Shown: positions 1 through 11,148 of the stretch, in pieces
Numbering within the stretch: the stretch's first letter is position 1
Layout of the letters: each line of letters opens with the position of its first letter
Origin: Symbiodinium natans
Lineage: Eukaryota > Sar > Dinophyceae > Suessiales > Symbiodiniaceae
NCBI GenBank assembly: GCA_905221605.1
Contig: CAJNDS010000335.1
Coordinates: 1,239,930-1,303,929 of the forward strand
Reading direction: 5' to 3'
DNA: 64,000 bases
The notes under the pieces: generated by a model
Databases searched by the model: none
Told to the model about the DNA's origin: nothing
Seen by the model: the letters and a program-made list of their open reading frames with translations, nothing else
Program-made: the position numbers and the translations under genes

Positions 1-307
1 CCCTAAACCCTAAACCTTAAAGCCTACTTAACAACTATCCTGGAACCTGCAAGTAGGGATTCGGGGGGGGGGGGGGGGGGGAGTATTGGGGATGAGCATT
101 TAGGATTCGGGGAAGAAAGGGAGGACATGGCTGCGGTTACTTGTAGGGTTTAGCGTTTAGGGTTTAGGGTCTAGGGTAGGGTTAGGGTTTAGGGTCTAGG
201 GTAGGGTTCCCCCAGCATCTTACACTCTATACTCCTAAACCCTAAAATCTGAAATCCCTAAGCCCCAATGAAGTTTGGTACCGCACCCCCTTAAAACCTA
301 CACCTTA

Positions 308-410
308 CCCTAAGGGTCCATGTACTTAAATAGGGAGTACTTGGCCTTAAAGCACCTCCTATACAGGGACCTTTGCGCCCAAGTATATAATAATGAGGTA
401 CATGAACCCT
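308..410. mobile_element. MITE-like element, family 1, copy 1
   Basis: Imperfect palindrome of about 103 bp with ends CCCTAAGGGTCCATGTAC and its inverse. The inner part holds 'tagggagtacttgg' and its partner 'ccaagtat'. Six related copies occur at 31927, 37848, 38841, 41984, 48321 and 63618. It has no coding capacity and lies upstream of the first exon of the 455-7416 model. Confidence 0.7.
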
Positions 411-454
411 AATCCCTAAACCCTAGACCCTAAACTCTACACCTTACTAGCGCG

Positions 455-3400
455 ATGAATGACATGGACAATGGTGGGGGAACGTCAGGGGAGGAGGTTT
501 TTGCTGTTGGGGGTGAACTGGATGGGCTGACTGTTTCGCATCTGGAGAACGCTGACGTTCCGCCCGAAAAAGGTGATTCCAGTTTAAAAAACAACCTACA
601 CCTTTTACATCCGCAGGACTACGCCGCGATCCTCTGGAACTTCGACACCCACTGGCTCGCACCAGCCGGTCCTCCGATGCAGGAGGCCGAATCTAGGGGG
701 TTTAGGGTTTAGGGTTTAGGGTTTAGGGTTTAGGGTTTAGGGTTTAGGGTTTAGGGTTTAGGGTTTAGGGCTTAAGTGGGGAGGGGGGATTGGGCTTTTA
801 GGGCTTAACCCTGAGCTTTTGTAAGGGTGTGGGCATCGGGGTCTAGAAGGTTTCAGGAGATGAGTTTGAGGTCGCTTGTGGGGGCGTTTGGGCTTTGAGG
901 GTCTAGGGTTTAGCTGATCCCTAAACCCTACACTCTAAACCCTAAACCCTAAACCCTAAACCCTACACTCTAAGCCTTAGACCCTTAAGAAGGTGCGGGC
1001 TGCTTGGGTCGGTTTGGACTTTGGGGTTGGGGTTTAGGGCCTGGGGTTTTCGGGGCTGAGTGCTTTAGGGCTCGGGTTTAGGGTTTAGGGTTTAGGGTTT
1101 AGGGTTTAGGGTTTAGGGTTTAGGGTTTAGGGTTTAGGGTTTAGGGCTCAGGTGTTAGGTTTTTTGGCGCTTCGAGGTTGAAGGTTTTAATCCCTGAGCC
1201 AGGTTGAAGGTTTTAATCCCTGAGGTCCCATAGTTGTATTTCCGCAGACAGAGAAGCGCTTGCAAAACTGCAGGTGAAGAAGACAGAGTGACAGGTAGCA
1301 TAGGGACAGGGGTAAGAGGAGGGTTTGGGTGCAACACTTATGCGGCAGTTTCTGAAGCCTATATCCGAAACCGAACAATCCCTGAGCCCTCCTTAGAGGG
1401 GCTCAGGTCCTAGAGATTTGGGGTTTAGGGTTTTTAGGATTTAGGGTTGAGTTTCTTTGAGTCAGGGTTTCGAGCGCGTCCCTTAGTATTGGCACTTAAA
1501 TGGGGACCCCTTCCATGCCCCTTAGATCTTATATACCCTACAGAACCCACGGGCCCATACTTCTGAACCCTTAAGGTAAGGTAAGGGACCATATGAAGGG
1601 CCCGTGTAACAGATCTTAGACCCTAAACCCGAAACCCTAAAACCCTAAACCCTAAACCCTAAACCCTAAACCCTAAACCCTAAACCCTAAACCCTTTGTT
1701 GCAGGGTTCCATAGTACGGGCTCGTGGGTTCTGGCGCATCTGGCAGGCGGCATTAAGGGACCACACCCAGGGGCCATGGTAACTACCCTGAGATCTCTCA
1801 ACCCGACACCTGAAGCCCTTGGTTAAAACCCTAATTATAGGCCCCCGAAACCCCAAACCCTAAACCCTAAACCCTACACCCTAAAGACCCTGAACACCCC
1901 AAACCCGAAGCCCTATAGGTCTCCGAAGCCCGAAACCCGAAACCACGCGCCACGACCCCCAGAGAGGTGCTCGCGCGGGTGGTGCGCTGGGTGGAGGGCT
2001 TCACCAAAGTGCAGGTCAAGCGCGTGGAGGCGGTTAGGGTTTAGGGTTTAGGGTTTAGGGTTTAGGGTTCAGGGTTCAGGGTTCAGGGTTTAGGGTTCGT
2101 CATCAGCGCCGGCTTTCCGGTTCCCATGGTCGCCTTAGGGGCTTTGTTTTATTTAGACCCTAACCCTAAACCCTAAACCCTAAACCCTAAACCCTAAACC
2201 CTAAACCCTAAACCCTAAACCCTGAACCCTGAACCCTGAACCCTAAACCCTAAACCCTAACTAAGCCCCAAACCCTTAAATGCCTTAAAGCCCCATCGAA
2301 ATCTCAACACAAAGCATACGTGGGTTTTGGAGTGCGATGCTTTAATACTTTGCTGGGTGGCAGTTCTGGGTCGACCCAGCAAGTATATGTTGTTTTTTCC
2401 AGAGTAGGGTTTTAATGTTCCAAATCTAAACCCTAAACCCTAAACCCTAAACCCTAAACCCTAAACCCTAAACCATTTGAAGGTAAGGGTGCCAGGATGT
2501 AGTGCCTTTGGGATTTGAGGGGTTGAGGGCTTTCGGCTTTTTTTTGGGGGGGGGACTTTAGTGCTTGGTTGATGCTTAGTTTTTTTCGAGGGCTTTAAAG
2601 CCTTTAGGGCTTTAGTAACCCTAAACCCTAAACCCTTGTATAGGGTTTAGGGTTTAGGTTTAGGGGGGTTCATGGGGGGGAGGTATCTGGGGAACCTTAG
2701 GGAAGCGTAGGGAGCCTTCGGACAAACCGCCCTTGAACCCCCCTCCCCTGAGAACCCTATAACTTATACATGTCGATGCACTTCGCCACACCTACGCTCG
2801 CAAGCGAGCACACTCATTGGTGGTTGAGAAGTTTTAGGGTTAGGGTTTACGGTTTACGGTTTAGGGTTTAGGGTTTCGGCAGAATGCCATGACCCCCGGT
2901 CCCTGAGCGGGGCAGCCTGCCGTCCACTTTACGAGCAGAGGCTAGGCAACGCGCTGTTGCAACAGGTCTCGCAGATCCTTGAGGTCTTTTTAGGGTTCAG
3001 GTTTAGGGTTTAGGGTTTAGGGCTTCCCGATCCGTGAGTTTTTCCCTCGTTCCATGCGATCTTCCCGGTCAATGCAGATTCAAGGATCCTGCCTTCACCA
3101 AGATGTTTCGGTGCATGAGAACACCGGGAGGCACATGGAAAAGCAATCTCAGAAGCTGCACAAGCGCTCAGTCGCGCTTAGGATCTGCAGCTGCGTGAAA
3201 GCCCCGGATCCAAGACTTCTTGGGTTTAGGGCTTAGGGTTTAGGGTTTAGGGCCGCTTAGGGTTTAGGTTTAGGGTTTGGGGTTTGATGATTGAAGGTTC
3301 AGGGCCTACGGGATCTCAAGATTTGGGGTTGCAGGGCTTTGGAACCACAACTCTCTACAAGCGAGTGACTTTGTAGGTTATAGGTTACAGGGGTTTAGGC

Positions 3401-3754
3401 TCTGTTAGCTTGAGGTCTGCAAGAAAGCCTAAAGTCCTGAGACGTAAACCCTCAACTGCACCCTAAACCCCTAAACTTACAGGAGTTAAACGGTTAGCAG
3501 GTCTAGAGGCTTTGTAGGGTTTTTAGGCTCATTGGGTTCTTTGAGGGTTTTACTAGGCCTAACAGGGCTTGGCTTCTGAAGTATGGGTTTCTGGTTTATA
3601 GGCTACATCTCCAGAATTGCAGGCGCCCATGTTCAAGGACCATGTGTAACGTAGCGACCCTAAGATTCAGTAAGTCCTAAACCCTACACTCACCCTAAGC
3701 CCCAAACCCGAAACGCCTTCAGAGAAGCGCTTGAAAGCCTCATAGGCCTAAACC

Positions 3755-3786
<32 letters not shown>

Positions 3787-6700
3787 ACCCTAAACCCTAA
3801 ACCCTAAACCCTAAACCCTAAACCCTAAACCCTACAACGCCTCAGCCCGCCCTTTCCGAGGTGGCCAAGTTCGTAGAGCCCTGGGTCCGCATCGGCCAGC
3901 AAGCCTTAGACTGGTCCTTCCCCCCCCCAGCACTTGGCTTTCTTCTGGCTGGCTCTTAGGGGTTTAGGGTTTAGGGTTTAGGGTTTAGGACTTTGATTCT
4001 TTGGGCGTTTCTTTTGAGACCTTTTGAAGGCGGAGGGCGCTTTGGGTCGTTTAGGGTTTCAGGTTTCGGGTTTCGGGTTTCTGTCTGCCTGTCGGCCTGT
4101 CTGCCTGTCGGTCTGTCTGCTTGTCTATCTTACATGTCGTGCCTAATTAGTTGTTTAGTTTGGTTGGCTACTTCCTTAGGTCTTCTACGCGGAAATTGTT
4201 TGGAAGTGCGGTTTTTGGTCGATGTAGCCCTTTCTAAGCCTTAAACCCCAAAGATATTGACATTGCGCCTTCAGCTACTTGGGGCTTTAGGCTTTCAGCA
4301 CACGATTAACCCTAAACCCCTGAACCCTAAACCCTAAAGCCTAAACCCTCAACCCTCAACCCTCAACCCTAAACCTTAGCTTAAGCGAGAGGAGCTAGGA
4401 AGCCACGGACGGGACAACCGTTTTTTCCTAAATGACTTCCTTATTAAACAACCCTTTTACAAGAAGGTACACCAAGAAATAGTAATATTATACGTAATTC
4501 TATATATATATATATATGTATGTATATATATATATATATATGGTTGTGCGCTGTGCGTTCTCCCCCCCCCCCCCCCCCCCCCCCGCACCCATGGTCTACA
4601 GTCTCCCCTAAACCCTAAACCCTAAAACCTAAACCCTAACCCCAAACCCCAAACCCTAAACCCTAAAACCTAAAACCAACCCACAACCACCCCACAGGGG
4701 GGGAGGAGCCCGCCGGGGCGCAACCATTATGTATATATATATATATACACTTATTTATTTATTTATTTATCTATATTTATATTTATATTTATATTTATAT
4801 TTATATTTATATTTATATTTATTTATTTCTTTCTTGATATTGATATTTTTATTTATGTTGATATTTATATTTATATTCATATTTATTTATGTACATATTA
4901 AGGTATCTATTTGTCTGTTTTCATAAATTTCGATAGATGAATAATGCATTCCATAAGGGTTCTGTGTCGTCCCCATGTACTTTATGTGGCCAAACACGCC
5001 TTAGGGCCATAGGGGTTCAGGACCTAGGGCTTCGCAGTGGCACTCTTCTGGGTGCGTTTGGGATTTCGGGCTTAGGGGGTCTTGAAGATCTCGGGGTTGT
5101 CCCTGGAGCCAGGTTCTACCATCAGAAGCTGCTGAACATGACCACCATCAGGCATCCAATTACTAGTTCTTAAGAACCCCCCTCGCCATTCTAGGGAAGA
5201 ATGTTTTCGTTGTTTTTGAATTAGTTTTTTCGGAGCTTCAGCAAACAGTAGGCAAGGTCCGACTATCATGGCATCCACACTCGTGCCCCGTTCGCCAAGA
5301 ACATGCTCGGAATCCCTATACTTTCGTGGGTAATCTTTGGGTTGCCAGACGTACCCTGCACCCTAAACCCTAAACCCTATAACCCTCAACCATATAACCT
5401 TACACCCGACAACCCTAGACCCTGTAACCCTAAACCCTATCACCCTAAACCCTTAAAAAAGGTGCGCAAGCTGTAGCTCTACATAAGTGAAGCTGTCGCT
5501 AGAGACGCAATGAGAGGGACCACAGTTGGCATTGTAGGGGTGCCAGTGCTGCCTTTTGACTCCGAAACGCCTTGCTGTAGGGGTTTAGGGTTTAGGGTTT
5601 AGGGTTTAGGGTTTAGGGTTTAGGGTTTAACCCGAAAACCCTGAAAACCCAAAAGGCTATGAAAGATTCGCCATGCATATTTAGGATTGAACTAAGGACT
5701 GGGGCGGCTTCTGGAAAAAAGGCAACCCAATGGCAGTTTAGAGTGTAGGGTTTCGGGTCAGGCCCTGTCTTTGCCCCTAACTTTTGCAGCACATGTCGAT
5801 GCCGAGTATTCCGGAGTTGGGTTGCCTTTTTTTCGAGAAGCCGCCCCAGTCCTTAGTTCAATCCTAAATGTGCATGAAAAATCTTTCATGAAAACCTAAA
5901 CCCTAAACCCGAAACCCTAAACCCTAAACCCTAAACCCTAAACCCTGATTCAACGAGCCTTGCCTTCGCAGGGTCTGGCCAAAGAAGCCCGAAGCCATCA
6001 ACAGCGTGCTGATGCGTGACCTCGCCGCCATCGCGCGGGCCGGTGGTTCAGAGCGGTTTAGGGTTTAGGGTTTAGGGTTTAGGGTTTAGGGTTTAGGGTT
6101 TAGGGTTTAGGGTTTAGGGTTTAGGGTTTCCTGTGACTGCCAAAACCTACACAAAAGCAGGTTATAACCCCACGAAACATGAGGCATAACCCCGTACGGG
6201 TTAGGGTCTTCTACAGTGAGTGAAGGATTCGTCGTGCAAGGCGGGGCTAAACCCTAATTAAACCCTAAACCCTGAAGGTGTTGGAGTTGGAATTGCGGAC
6301 GGCTTTGACTCGGAACGCTACTACCCTACCCCGTGGCCCTTGAATCAGAACCCCTCAGCCTGAACAGGTCAAGCCCTTGGGATTTCAGTCCTACTTTCCC
6401 TTTATTGGGTTTAAGAGATGATATTTCAGGAATATTTTCCAAGCGTTTGAAGGGCCATCCTGCTGTAGTGAAGTACCCAAAATAGCTTTTTAGATGGGCG
6501 TTGAACATCAGATCCCGCACAAGAAAATTCTCCCCAATTCCTAAACCCAAACCCAACCCGAAACCCTAAACCCAAAACCCTAAACCCTAAACCCTAAACC
6601 CCAAACCCAAAACCCCAGACCCTAAATGTACATTTTGCGGGCTGCGGCTTGCGGCTGTGTTGCTTTTTTGCGTGTCTCGCAAGCCCGAAGTGTTAAACCC

Positions 6701-7416
6701 CTAAAGGTGGGATGTTCCCCCTTATACTCACAGTCCTTACTAGGGATTAGAGTACCCCTAACTGTGATCCCTGTTATGGACTGTTCGTATAAGGGGGGCA
6801 ACATACATCCCCACCCGAAACTCAAACCCAGAAAATTGCACGCGTTGGCTTCGCGGGCGTGCGGCGCCATAGACACACTTGGAGGTTCATGGTACTTAAT
6901 AATCCGCGTTAGAACTGTACACTTATGACCCATTCATAACCATATCAGGGCACTTTAAAGGGCTTGTAAGTGGGTTATAAGTACAGTCATACAAGTACTT
7001 GGGTCATAAGTACCCTAAACCCTAAACCGCAAACCCAAAACCCAAAACTCTAAACCCCAAACCCTGGCCAGGCGAAGAAAGAAAAGCGCTTTGCCAGCAG
7101 AAATCTGGAAAGGACACCCAGGCTACTGGTCTGAAACTCTGGGTGCAGACCGTGGCACGTAGGGTGTAGGGTTTAGGATTTAGGCTTTAGGGTTTTAGGG
7201 TTTTAGGGCTTATTCAGGCAGGACGAAAGTTCGGCCCACACCCGGAGGCATGAGTGCACACGGGCTCCTAGCACTCCCCGTACAAAAATGGGGGTTTAGG
7301 GTTTAGGGTTTAGGGTTTAGGGTTTACGGTTTAGGGTTTAGGGTTTAGGGTTTAGGGGTAGGATATGTTAAAAGCGCATGTCCTCTAGGATCGAAATTTT
7401 AGTCCCGTCCATGTAG
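455..7416 (+). CDS. multi-exon gene model of unknown function with telomere-repeat introns
   Basis: Twelve exon-like islands can be joined in one open frame of 348 codons plus stop: 455-699 (ATG), 1248-1294, 1705-1778, 1967-2032, 2364-2382, 2883-2983, 3078-3233, 3846-3913, 5972-6055, 7072-7158, 7222-7293, 7389-7416 (TAG). Each inner junction has GT and AG and all eleven junctions keep phase. The best islands read like ordinary protein, for example VLARVVRWVEGFTKVQVK (1967-2032) and PALSEVAKFVEPWVRIG (3846-3913). I recognise no domain. Most islands are preceded by CCCTAAA repeats and followed by TTTAGGG repeats; the donors at 699, 2032 and 6055 lie at the first base of the array. The first exon is acidic. 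The islands are seen; the joins are inference, since splice sites were picked to fit phase, and the 5' and 3' ends are the least certain. Confidence 0.4.
700..770 (+). repeat. interstitial TTTAGGG array at an exon end
   Basis: About ten TTTAGGG units in tandem start directly at the proposed donor of the 455-699 exon, so the first intron bases are GTTTAGGG. Confidence 0.9.
1076..1146 (+). repeat. interstitial TTTAGGG array
   Basis: Ten near-perfect TTTAGGG units inside the inferred intron upstream of the 1248-1294 exon. Between 770 and 1247 I see no other gene signal, only degenerate telomere-like words. Confidence 0.9.
1621..1694 (-). repeat. interstitial CCCTAAA array before an acceptor
   Basis: About ten CCCTAAA units followed within 10 bp by TTGTTGCAG, the proposed acceptor of the 1705-1778 exon. 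Confidence 0.9.
2033..2266. repeat. paired TTTAGGG and CCCTAAA arrays
   Basis: TTTAGGG/TTCAGGG units (2033-2098) are followed by CCCTAAA/CCCTGAA units (2157-2266). The two arms are complementary, including the TTCAGGG/CCCTGAA variant block, so the DNA or a transcript could form a long hairpin. The donor of the 1967-2032 exon is at the left edge. The spacer 2099-2156 reads as a short exon-like segment (FVISAGFPVPM) that does not fit the chosen phase chain. Confidence 0.85.
3751..3833 (-). repeat. CCCTCAA and CCCTAAA array before an acceptor
   Basis: Five CCCTCAA units pass into seven CCCTAAA units and end 12 bp before the acceptor AG at 3844-3845. Variant units are clustered rather than mixed, as expected from local slippage or amplification. 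Confidence 0.85.
4400..4935. repeat. low-complexity block: AT, poly-C and TTTATA repeats
   Basis: Contains (AT)n around 4501-4540, a C run at 4562-4584, telomere-like CCCTAAA at 4608-4672, (TA)n at 4729-4747 and a TTTATA-type tandem at 4750-4830 extending to about 4900. Reading frames here give only Tyr/Ile/Leu strings. I see no gene between 3914 and 5971 apart from these repeats and the inverted-repeat element at 5661-5887. Confidence 0.8.
5661..5887. mobile_element. MITE-like element with long terminal inverted repeats
   Basis: The left arm 5661-5730 and right arm 5817-5887 are near-perfect inverted repeats of about 70 bp sharing GGACTGGGGCGGCTTCT / AGAAGCCGCCCCAGTCC. The loop of about 86 bp is unique and contains one telomere-like word. 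There is no ORF. It lies between telomere arrays inside the inferred intron 3914-5971. Confidence 0.75.
5889..5946 (-). repeat. CCCTAAA array before an exon
   Basis: Eight CCCTAAA-type units, one CCCGAAA, followed by a short unique stretch ending CTTCGCAG, the acceptor of the 5972-6055 exon. Confidence 0.85.
6056..6128 (+). repeat. TTTAGGG array forming a donor site
   Basis: Ten TTTAGGG units. The GT of the first unit is the proposed donor of the 5972-6055 exon, which ends ...GGSE plus two bases. Confidence 0.9.
6709..6811. mobile_element. MITE-like element, family 3, copy 1
   Basis: Imperfect inverted repeat starting GGGATGTTCCCCCTTATACT and ending with the inverse form near 6811. A longer relative is at 55979-56183. 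The reading frames across it are an effect of the palindrome. Confidence 0.6.
6876..7014. mobile_element. MITE-like element, family 5, copy 1
   Basis: Starts ACTTGGAGGTTCATGGTACT and ends near 'gggtcataagtacc', an inverted form of the start. Related copies lie at 34106, 56924 and 58471. The inner part contains 'accatatcagggcact', also seen in the 56924 copy. Confidence 0.6.
7159..7221 (+). other. 63-nt inferred intron made of telomere-like repeats
   Basis: The interval begins GTAGGG, ends CAG, and is almost entirely TTTAGGG-like words (TGTAGGG, TTTAGGA, TTTTAGGG). Removing it joins 7072-7158 (…GYWSETLGADRG) to 7222-7293 (TKVRPTPGGMSAHG…) in frame. It is the clearest short case of a telomere-repeat intron here. 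Confidence 0.55.
7294..7388 (+). repeat. TTTAGGG array inside an inferred 95-nt intron
   Basis: Nine TTTAGGG-type units (one TTTACGG) from the donor at 7294, then 40 bp of unique sequence ending CTCTAG. Confidence 0.7.
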
Positions 7417-7429
7417 GGGTCAAGAAACC

Positions 7430-8120
7430 CCAAGCCCTAAACCCCACACCCTAAACCCCAAACCCCAAACCCCAAACCCCAAACCCCAAACCCCAAACCC
7501 TAAACCCCAAACCCTAAACCCTAACCCCTAAACCCTAAACCCTAAACCCAACCCACCCCAAATCCGAAGCAAACAAGGCTTCGTTGAAAGGCACGGGGGG
7601 GCCGTGAGGCGGCTTTCTCTTGCCAGCTCGTACTAGAAAAATTGGGATGTAGAGGGGTTAATTTGAACAAGGTTTTGGTAATTCGTCCGAGCCCTTTAGT
7701 ACCTTCCATGCCCCTACATTCATTGTTCGGGTTTAGGGCCGGGGGCGCGGCCCCCTGTGTTCCAAACCTAAAAACACCTTTCCAAGGTTGAGGCTCCCGA
7801 GCCCTAAGCCCTAAACCCTGCTCAGGGCCTTAAGCCCTAAACCCTAAACCCTAAACCCTAAGCCCTAAACCCCAAACCCCAAACCCCAAACCCTACCCTA
7901 AACCCTAAACCCTTGACAAGGTTGAGGGTCCGAAGCCCAAAATACAAGGCTGAGGGTCCTAAACCAAACGCCCTAAACCCTAAACCCTTGACCTGAGCCC
8001 TGACCCCTAAACCCCAAACCCCAAAACCCCTTGCAAGCTTGAGCGAAATTTGCCCTAAACCCTAAACCCTAAACCCTAAACCCTAAACCCTACACCCTAA
8101 ACCGTGGTGGCTCTAAGATC
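7430..8120. repeat. CCCTAAA and CCCCAAA variant arrays
   Basis: Runs of CCCCAAA (7451-7500) and mixed CCCTAAA (7500-7550, 7800-7915, 8053-8100). No exon-like island with both splice signals is evident between 7417 and 8900; the rest is degenerate telomere-like sequence. Confidence 0.8.
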
Positions 8121-8939
8121 GGGCCTCGAGGGTGTGGAGCTTGCAGGGTTCAGGGTTCAGGGTTTAGGGTTTAGGGTCTAGAGTTTAGGGTTTAGAGTTT
8201 AGGATGCAGGGTTTAGGGTTTAGGGTTCAGGGTGTGTAGGGTCTAGGGTTTAGACTGCAGGGTGCTTGGGGCTTGTCGTGTTTTAGGGCCTAAGGCCAGA
8301 AACACCAAAGCCCAGTCCCAATCGCCTTCGGGTTTAGGGGTTAGGGTCTAGGGTTTAAGGCCTCCACCCTATCCCCGGCCCCATACCCTTTAACCCAAGA
8401 AACCCTAAGCCCATGAATCATAAACCCCAAATCAACCAAAGCAAAAAAAGACCAAAGCCCCTAAACCGGCAACTCTAAACCCACAACCACAAACACATAA
8501 GCCCTAAGCCCATAACCCCCATTAGGGGCCCCCGAAATGCGATTATCCTTCTTATCCGAAGCCCCAAAAGGCAATAACCATCTAGTGCCTCCTTGAGGTG
8601 GGATCTTTGTGGCCGTAGCAGTAGTATGAGGAAGGCCGATATTGCTAGTATCTCCAAAAGGATACCTCATACATGTATGGTGACTTCTCTACAAAGGTCC
8701 TTATTCTAAGGCGGCCCCTCTTATTTAGGGTACCCAAAAAGGGACCACACCATAGAGAACTGACAGCATAGGTATATACACACAGACTCAACAGAGCTTA
8801 TGAGGAACCATATACTGGGGCTGCGAGTACTATACTTTAGTACTTTTTTTGGTTCTGGGTTCCTATTCTAGCTACTTATACCTAAACGTTTATACTTTTT
8901 TCCAGGGTCTACTCCAAAGGTGGGATATATACACTCCAG

Positions 8940-9021
8940 CCACCTGGACGCCTCCGGCCTTCTGGCCCATGTTTGGCAGGCTGTTGCAAACTATGCCAAG
9001 TGGCCATGCCGCAGTCTGTAG
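8940..9021 (+). CDS. exon-like island, possibly terminal
   Basis: After CACTCCAG the frame HLDASGLLAHVWQAVANYAK runs to a TAG at 9019-9021; a second frame (TWTPPAFWPMFGR…) is also open and longer, so the choice is unsure. There is no telomere array immediately beside it. Function unknown. Confidence 0.25.
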
Positions 9022-9148
9022 TGTTGAGGCTCAACTGATTCTTAGTAGCTGAATGAGTACACTTTGCACTTCGTGGGATACTATTTTCCCCTATAGAACT
9101 GAAAGTGTACACTTTTGGGGCTTATGAACTCAGCAACTAAGGATTGCG

Positions 9149-9236
9149 CTTGGAGGATCGGGGCACTTAGTAAGTGGGGTTATATCACCTGAGTTAGGAT
9201 AGTTAGCTTACTTATCACCCCGCTTGCTAAGTCCCC
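9149..9236. mobile_element. MITE-like element, family 6, copy 1
   Basis: Starts CTTGGAGGATCGGGGCACTT and ends with the inverse of GGGGCACTTAGTAAG (CTTGCTAAGTCCCC). Relatives are at 37171-37265 and, truncated, at 56719-56766. Confidence 0.6.
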
Positions 9237-9489
9237 TTAAACTCTAAACCTAAACCCTAAACCCTGATCCTTCAAATACTTGGTAGTTTTGATGATGCAA
9301 GGATTCGAGCTGCTGAATTGTTATATAGCTCGTTTCACGAGCAGGGTTTAGGGCTTAGGGTTTAGGTTTTTGGGTTTAGGGTTTAGGGTGTTCCAAAGTG
9401 CCGCGGTCCCGACCCGCGCCAGGGAGTGGTGGCGGGTCGGGCCGCCTCGGTGCAGCGGATCCCACCCCAACCACCCAAACTACCGCCTT

Positions 9490-9713
9490 TTTCGGGTTTA
9501 GAGCGGTCTACCCCCCGCCCCCCTATCAAGGGGGCTTTCACCTCCTCTCTCCTCGATGGCCGGGATGGGACGTACTGCTGCTGTTGCTTGAGCCTACACG
9601 TTTAAGACACTTTGAAGGCCATAGCTAAGCCCCGTGTCGGTTTTTCCAACCCGAGCCATGTTGGTCGCAGGACTCCGGAATAACCCGGATGAGATGGAGG
9701 GAATGCGGCGGGG
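9490..9713 (+). repeat. 220-bp duplicated block, copy 1
   Basis: Nearly identical to 10217-10468: both run from 'gtctaccccc' through 'gggatgggacgtactgctg' and 'ccatgttggtcgcaggac' to 'gagggaatgcggcgggg'. Copy 2 carries a 27-bp insertion after 'gagcctacac'. The unit is followed in both cases by the 15-bp GGCAACCCTGGCGGG minisatellite. No function recognised. Confidence 0.8.
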
Positions 9714-10216
9714 GCAGCCCTGGCAGGCGCAACCCTGGCGTGCAACCCCGGCGAGGGCAACATTGCCGGCACCCTGGCGGAATAATAGAGTACTTTGGCA
9801 GGGAGCTTGTGGTTCCTTCATAGAGAAGGACGACGAAGCCTTGCAAGCGCGCAGGGAGGACCAGGTTGTCTTGGGAGGGCCGTCACTGAGAAGGTGCACA
9901 AGTAGGCGACATGGTGCCGGGGTTGGTGGCGGGGCAACCCTGAAGGGGGAGGGGGCGGGGGAAACCCTGGCAGGGACAACCCTCACAAGGGCAACCCTGG
10001 CGGGGCAGACCTGGTGGGCAACCCTGGCGGGGGCAAACCTGTCACCCTAGCGAGGGCAACCCTGCCAAAAGCGAAGCTGGAAAGTTGGAAAGGAATTTTG
10101 GGCGCAACTGGTATAGGGCAACCACCCTGGCGGGGGGCAACCCTGGCGGGGGCAACCCTGGCGGGGGCAACCCTGACGGCGGCAACCCTGCTGGGGCAAA
10201 TCTGGCGGGGGCAACT
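9714..10216 (+). repeat. GGGCAACCCTGGCGG minisatellite, block 1
   Basis: Imperfect 15-bp units, densest at 9930-10030 and 10120-10220. Because 15 is a multiple of three, several frames stay open on both strands and give pentapeptide strings (ATLAG, GNPGG). I do not treat these as genes. Confidence 0.8.
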
Positions 10217-10468
10217 TGGTGGGGTTTCGGGTTTAGCGGTCTACCCCCCACCCCCTATCAAGGGGGCTTTCACCTCCACTCTCCCCGATGGCCGGGATGG
10301 GACGTACTGCTGCTGTTGCTTGAGCCTACACTGTCCTGGATCCAAACTACTGTGTTTAAGACACCCTCAAGGCCATAGCTAAGCCCCGTGTCGGTTTTTC
10401 CAACCCGAGCCATGTTGGTCGCAGGACTCCGGAATAACCCGGATGAGATGGAGGGAATGCGGCGGGGC
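10217..10468 (+). repeat. 220-bp duplicated block, copy 2
   Basis: Second copy of the 9490-9713 block, with an extra 27 bp (gtcctggatccaaactactg…). Confidence 0.8.
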
Positions 10469-10728
10469 TCCTCTAGGTGTGCATTGAGAGTGGCCCCTGG
10501 TGGGCAACCCTGGCGGGGCAACTTTGGTGGGGGCAACTCGAAGGAGCAACCCTGGCAGGCAACCATGGCGGGGGCCTGGCGGGGGGCAACCCTGGCTTGC
10601 GGGGGCAAACCTGGCGGGGGCACTGGCACAACCCTGACGGGCCCTGCGAATGGCAGGGCCAATCGGGGCAAGCTGGCGGAAGCAAGCTTGGCGTTGGGGG
10701 GGGGGGGCAGCCTGCATCAGTGCCCAGG

Positions 10729-11110
10729 AAGGAGGAATTTGTTCTCCCTATATGAGGGGGTTCCAGGGCTCAGGCCTGCGCAGGAGGAATTTGTTCAAGG
10801 TTCCAGAGCTCAGAGGAGGAATTCGTTCTACCTGTATGAAGGGGTCCGGAGCTCAAACCTGCCCAGAATTTGCTACCAAAAAGAAGGGGTCCGGAGCACA
10901 GACCTGCCTAGGAGGAATTTGTTCTACTTGTATGAAGGGCTTCCAGAGCTCACCTGTTCAGGAGGAGTTTGTTCTACCTATATGAAGGGGTTTGGAGCTC
11001 AGACCTGCCCAGGAGGAATTGGCTCTACCTATGTGAAGGGGTTCCAGACCTCCGACCTGCCCAGGAGGAATTTGTTCTATACCTATATGAAGGGGGTCCA
11101 GAGCTCAGCG
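10729..11110 (+). repeat. 51-bp minisatellite
   Basis: About seven copies of a unit built on AGGAGGAATTTGTTCTACCT…ATGAAGGGGTCCAGAGCTCAG. In frame it reads RRNLFYLYEGVRSSDLP. Spacing varies (25 to 57 bp) and indels break the frame, so coding use is unlikely. Confidence 0.75.
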
Positions 11111-11148
11111 CTTGGCCCGAATGGGGGGGCGGCCCTCGGACAAAAGGA

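Noticed and set aside
1-250. The window start as a chromosome end
   Set aside because: Only two or three units are present, arrays occur in both orientations throughout, and the longest array (63711-63917) is followed by unique sequence.
4729-4926. Tyr/Leu/Ile-rich frames, also at 11879-12175 and 62163-62417
   Set aside because: They are translated TA and TTTATA microsatellites.
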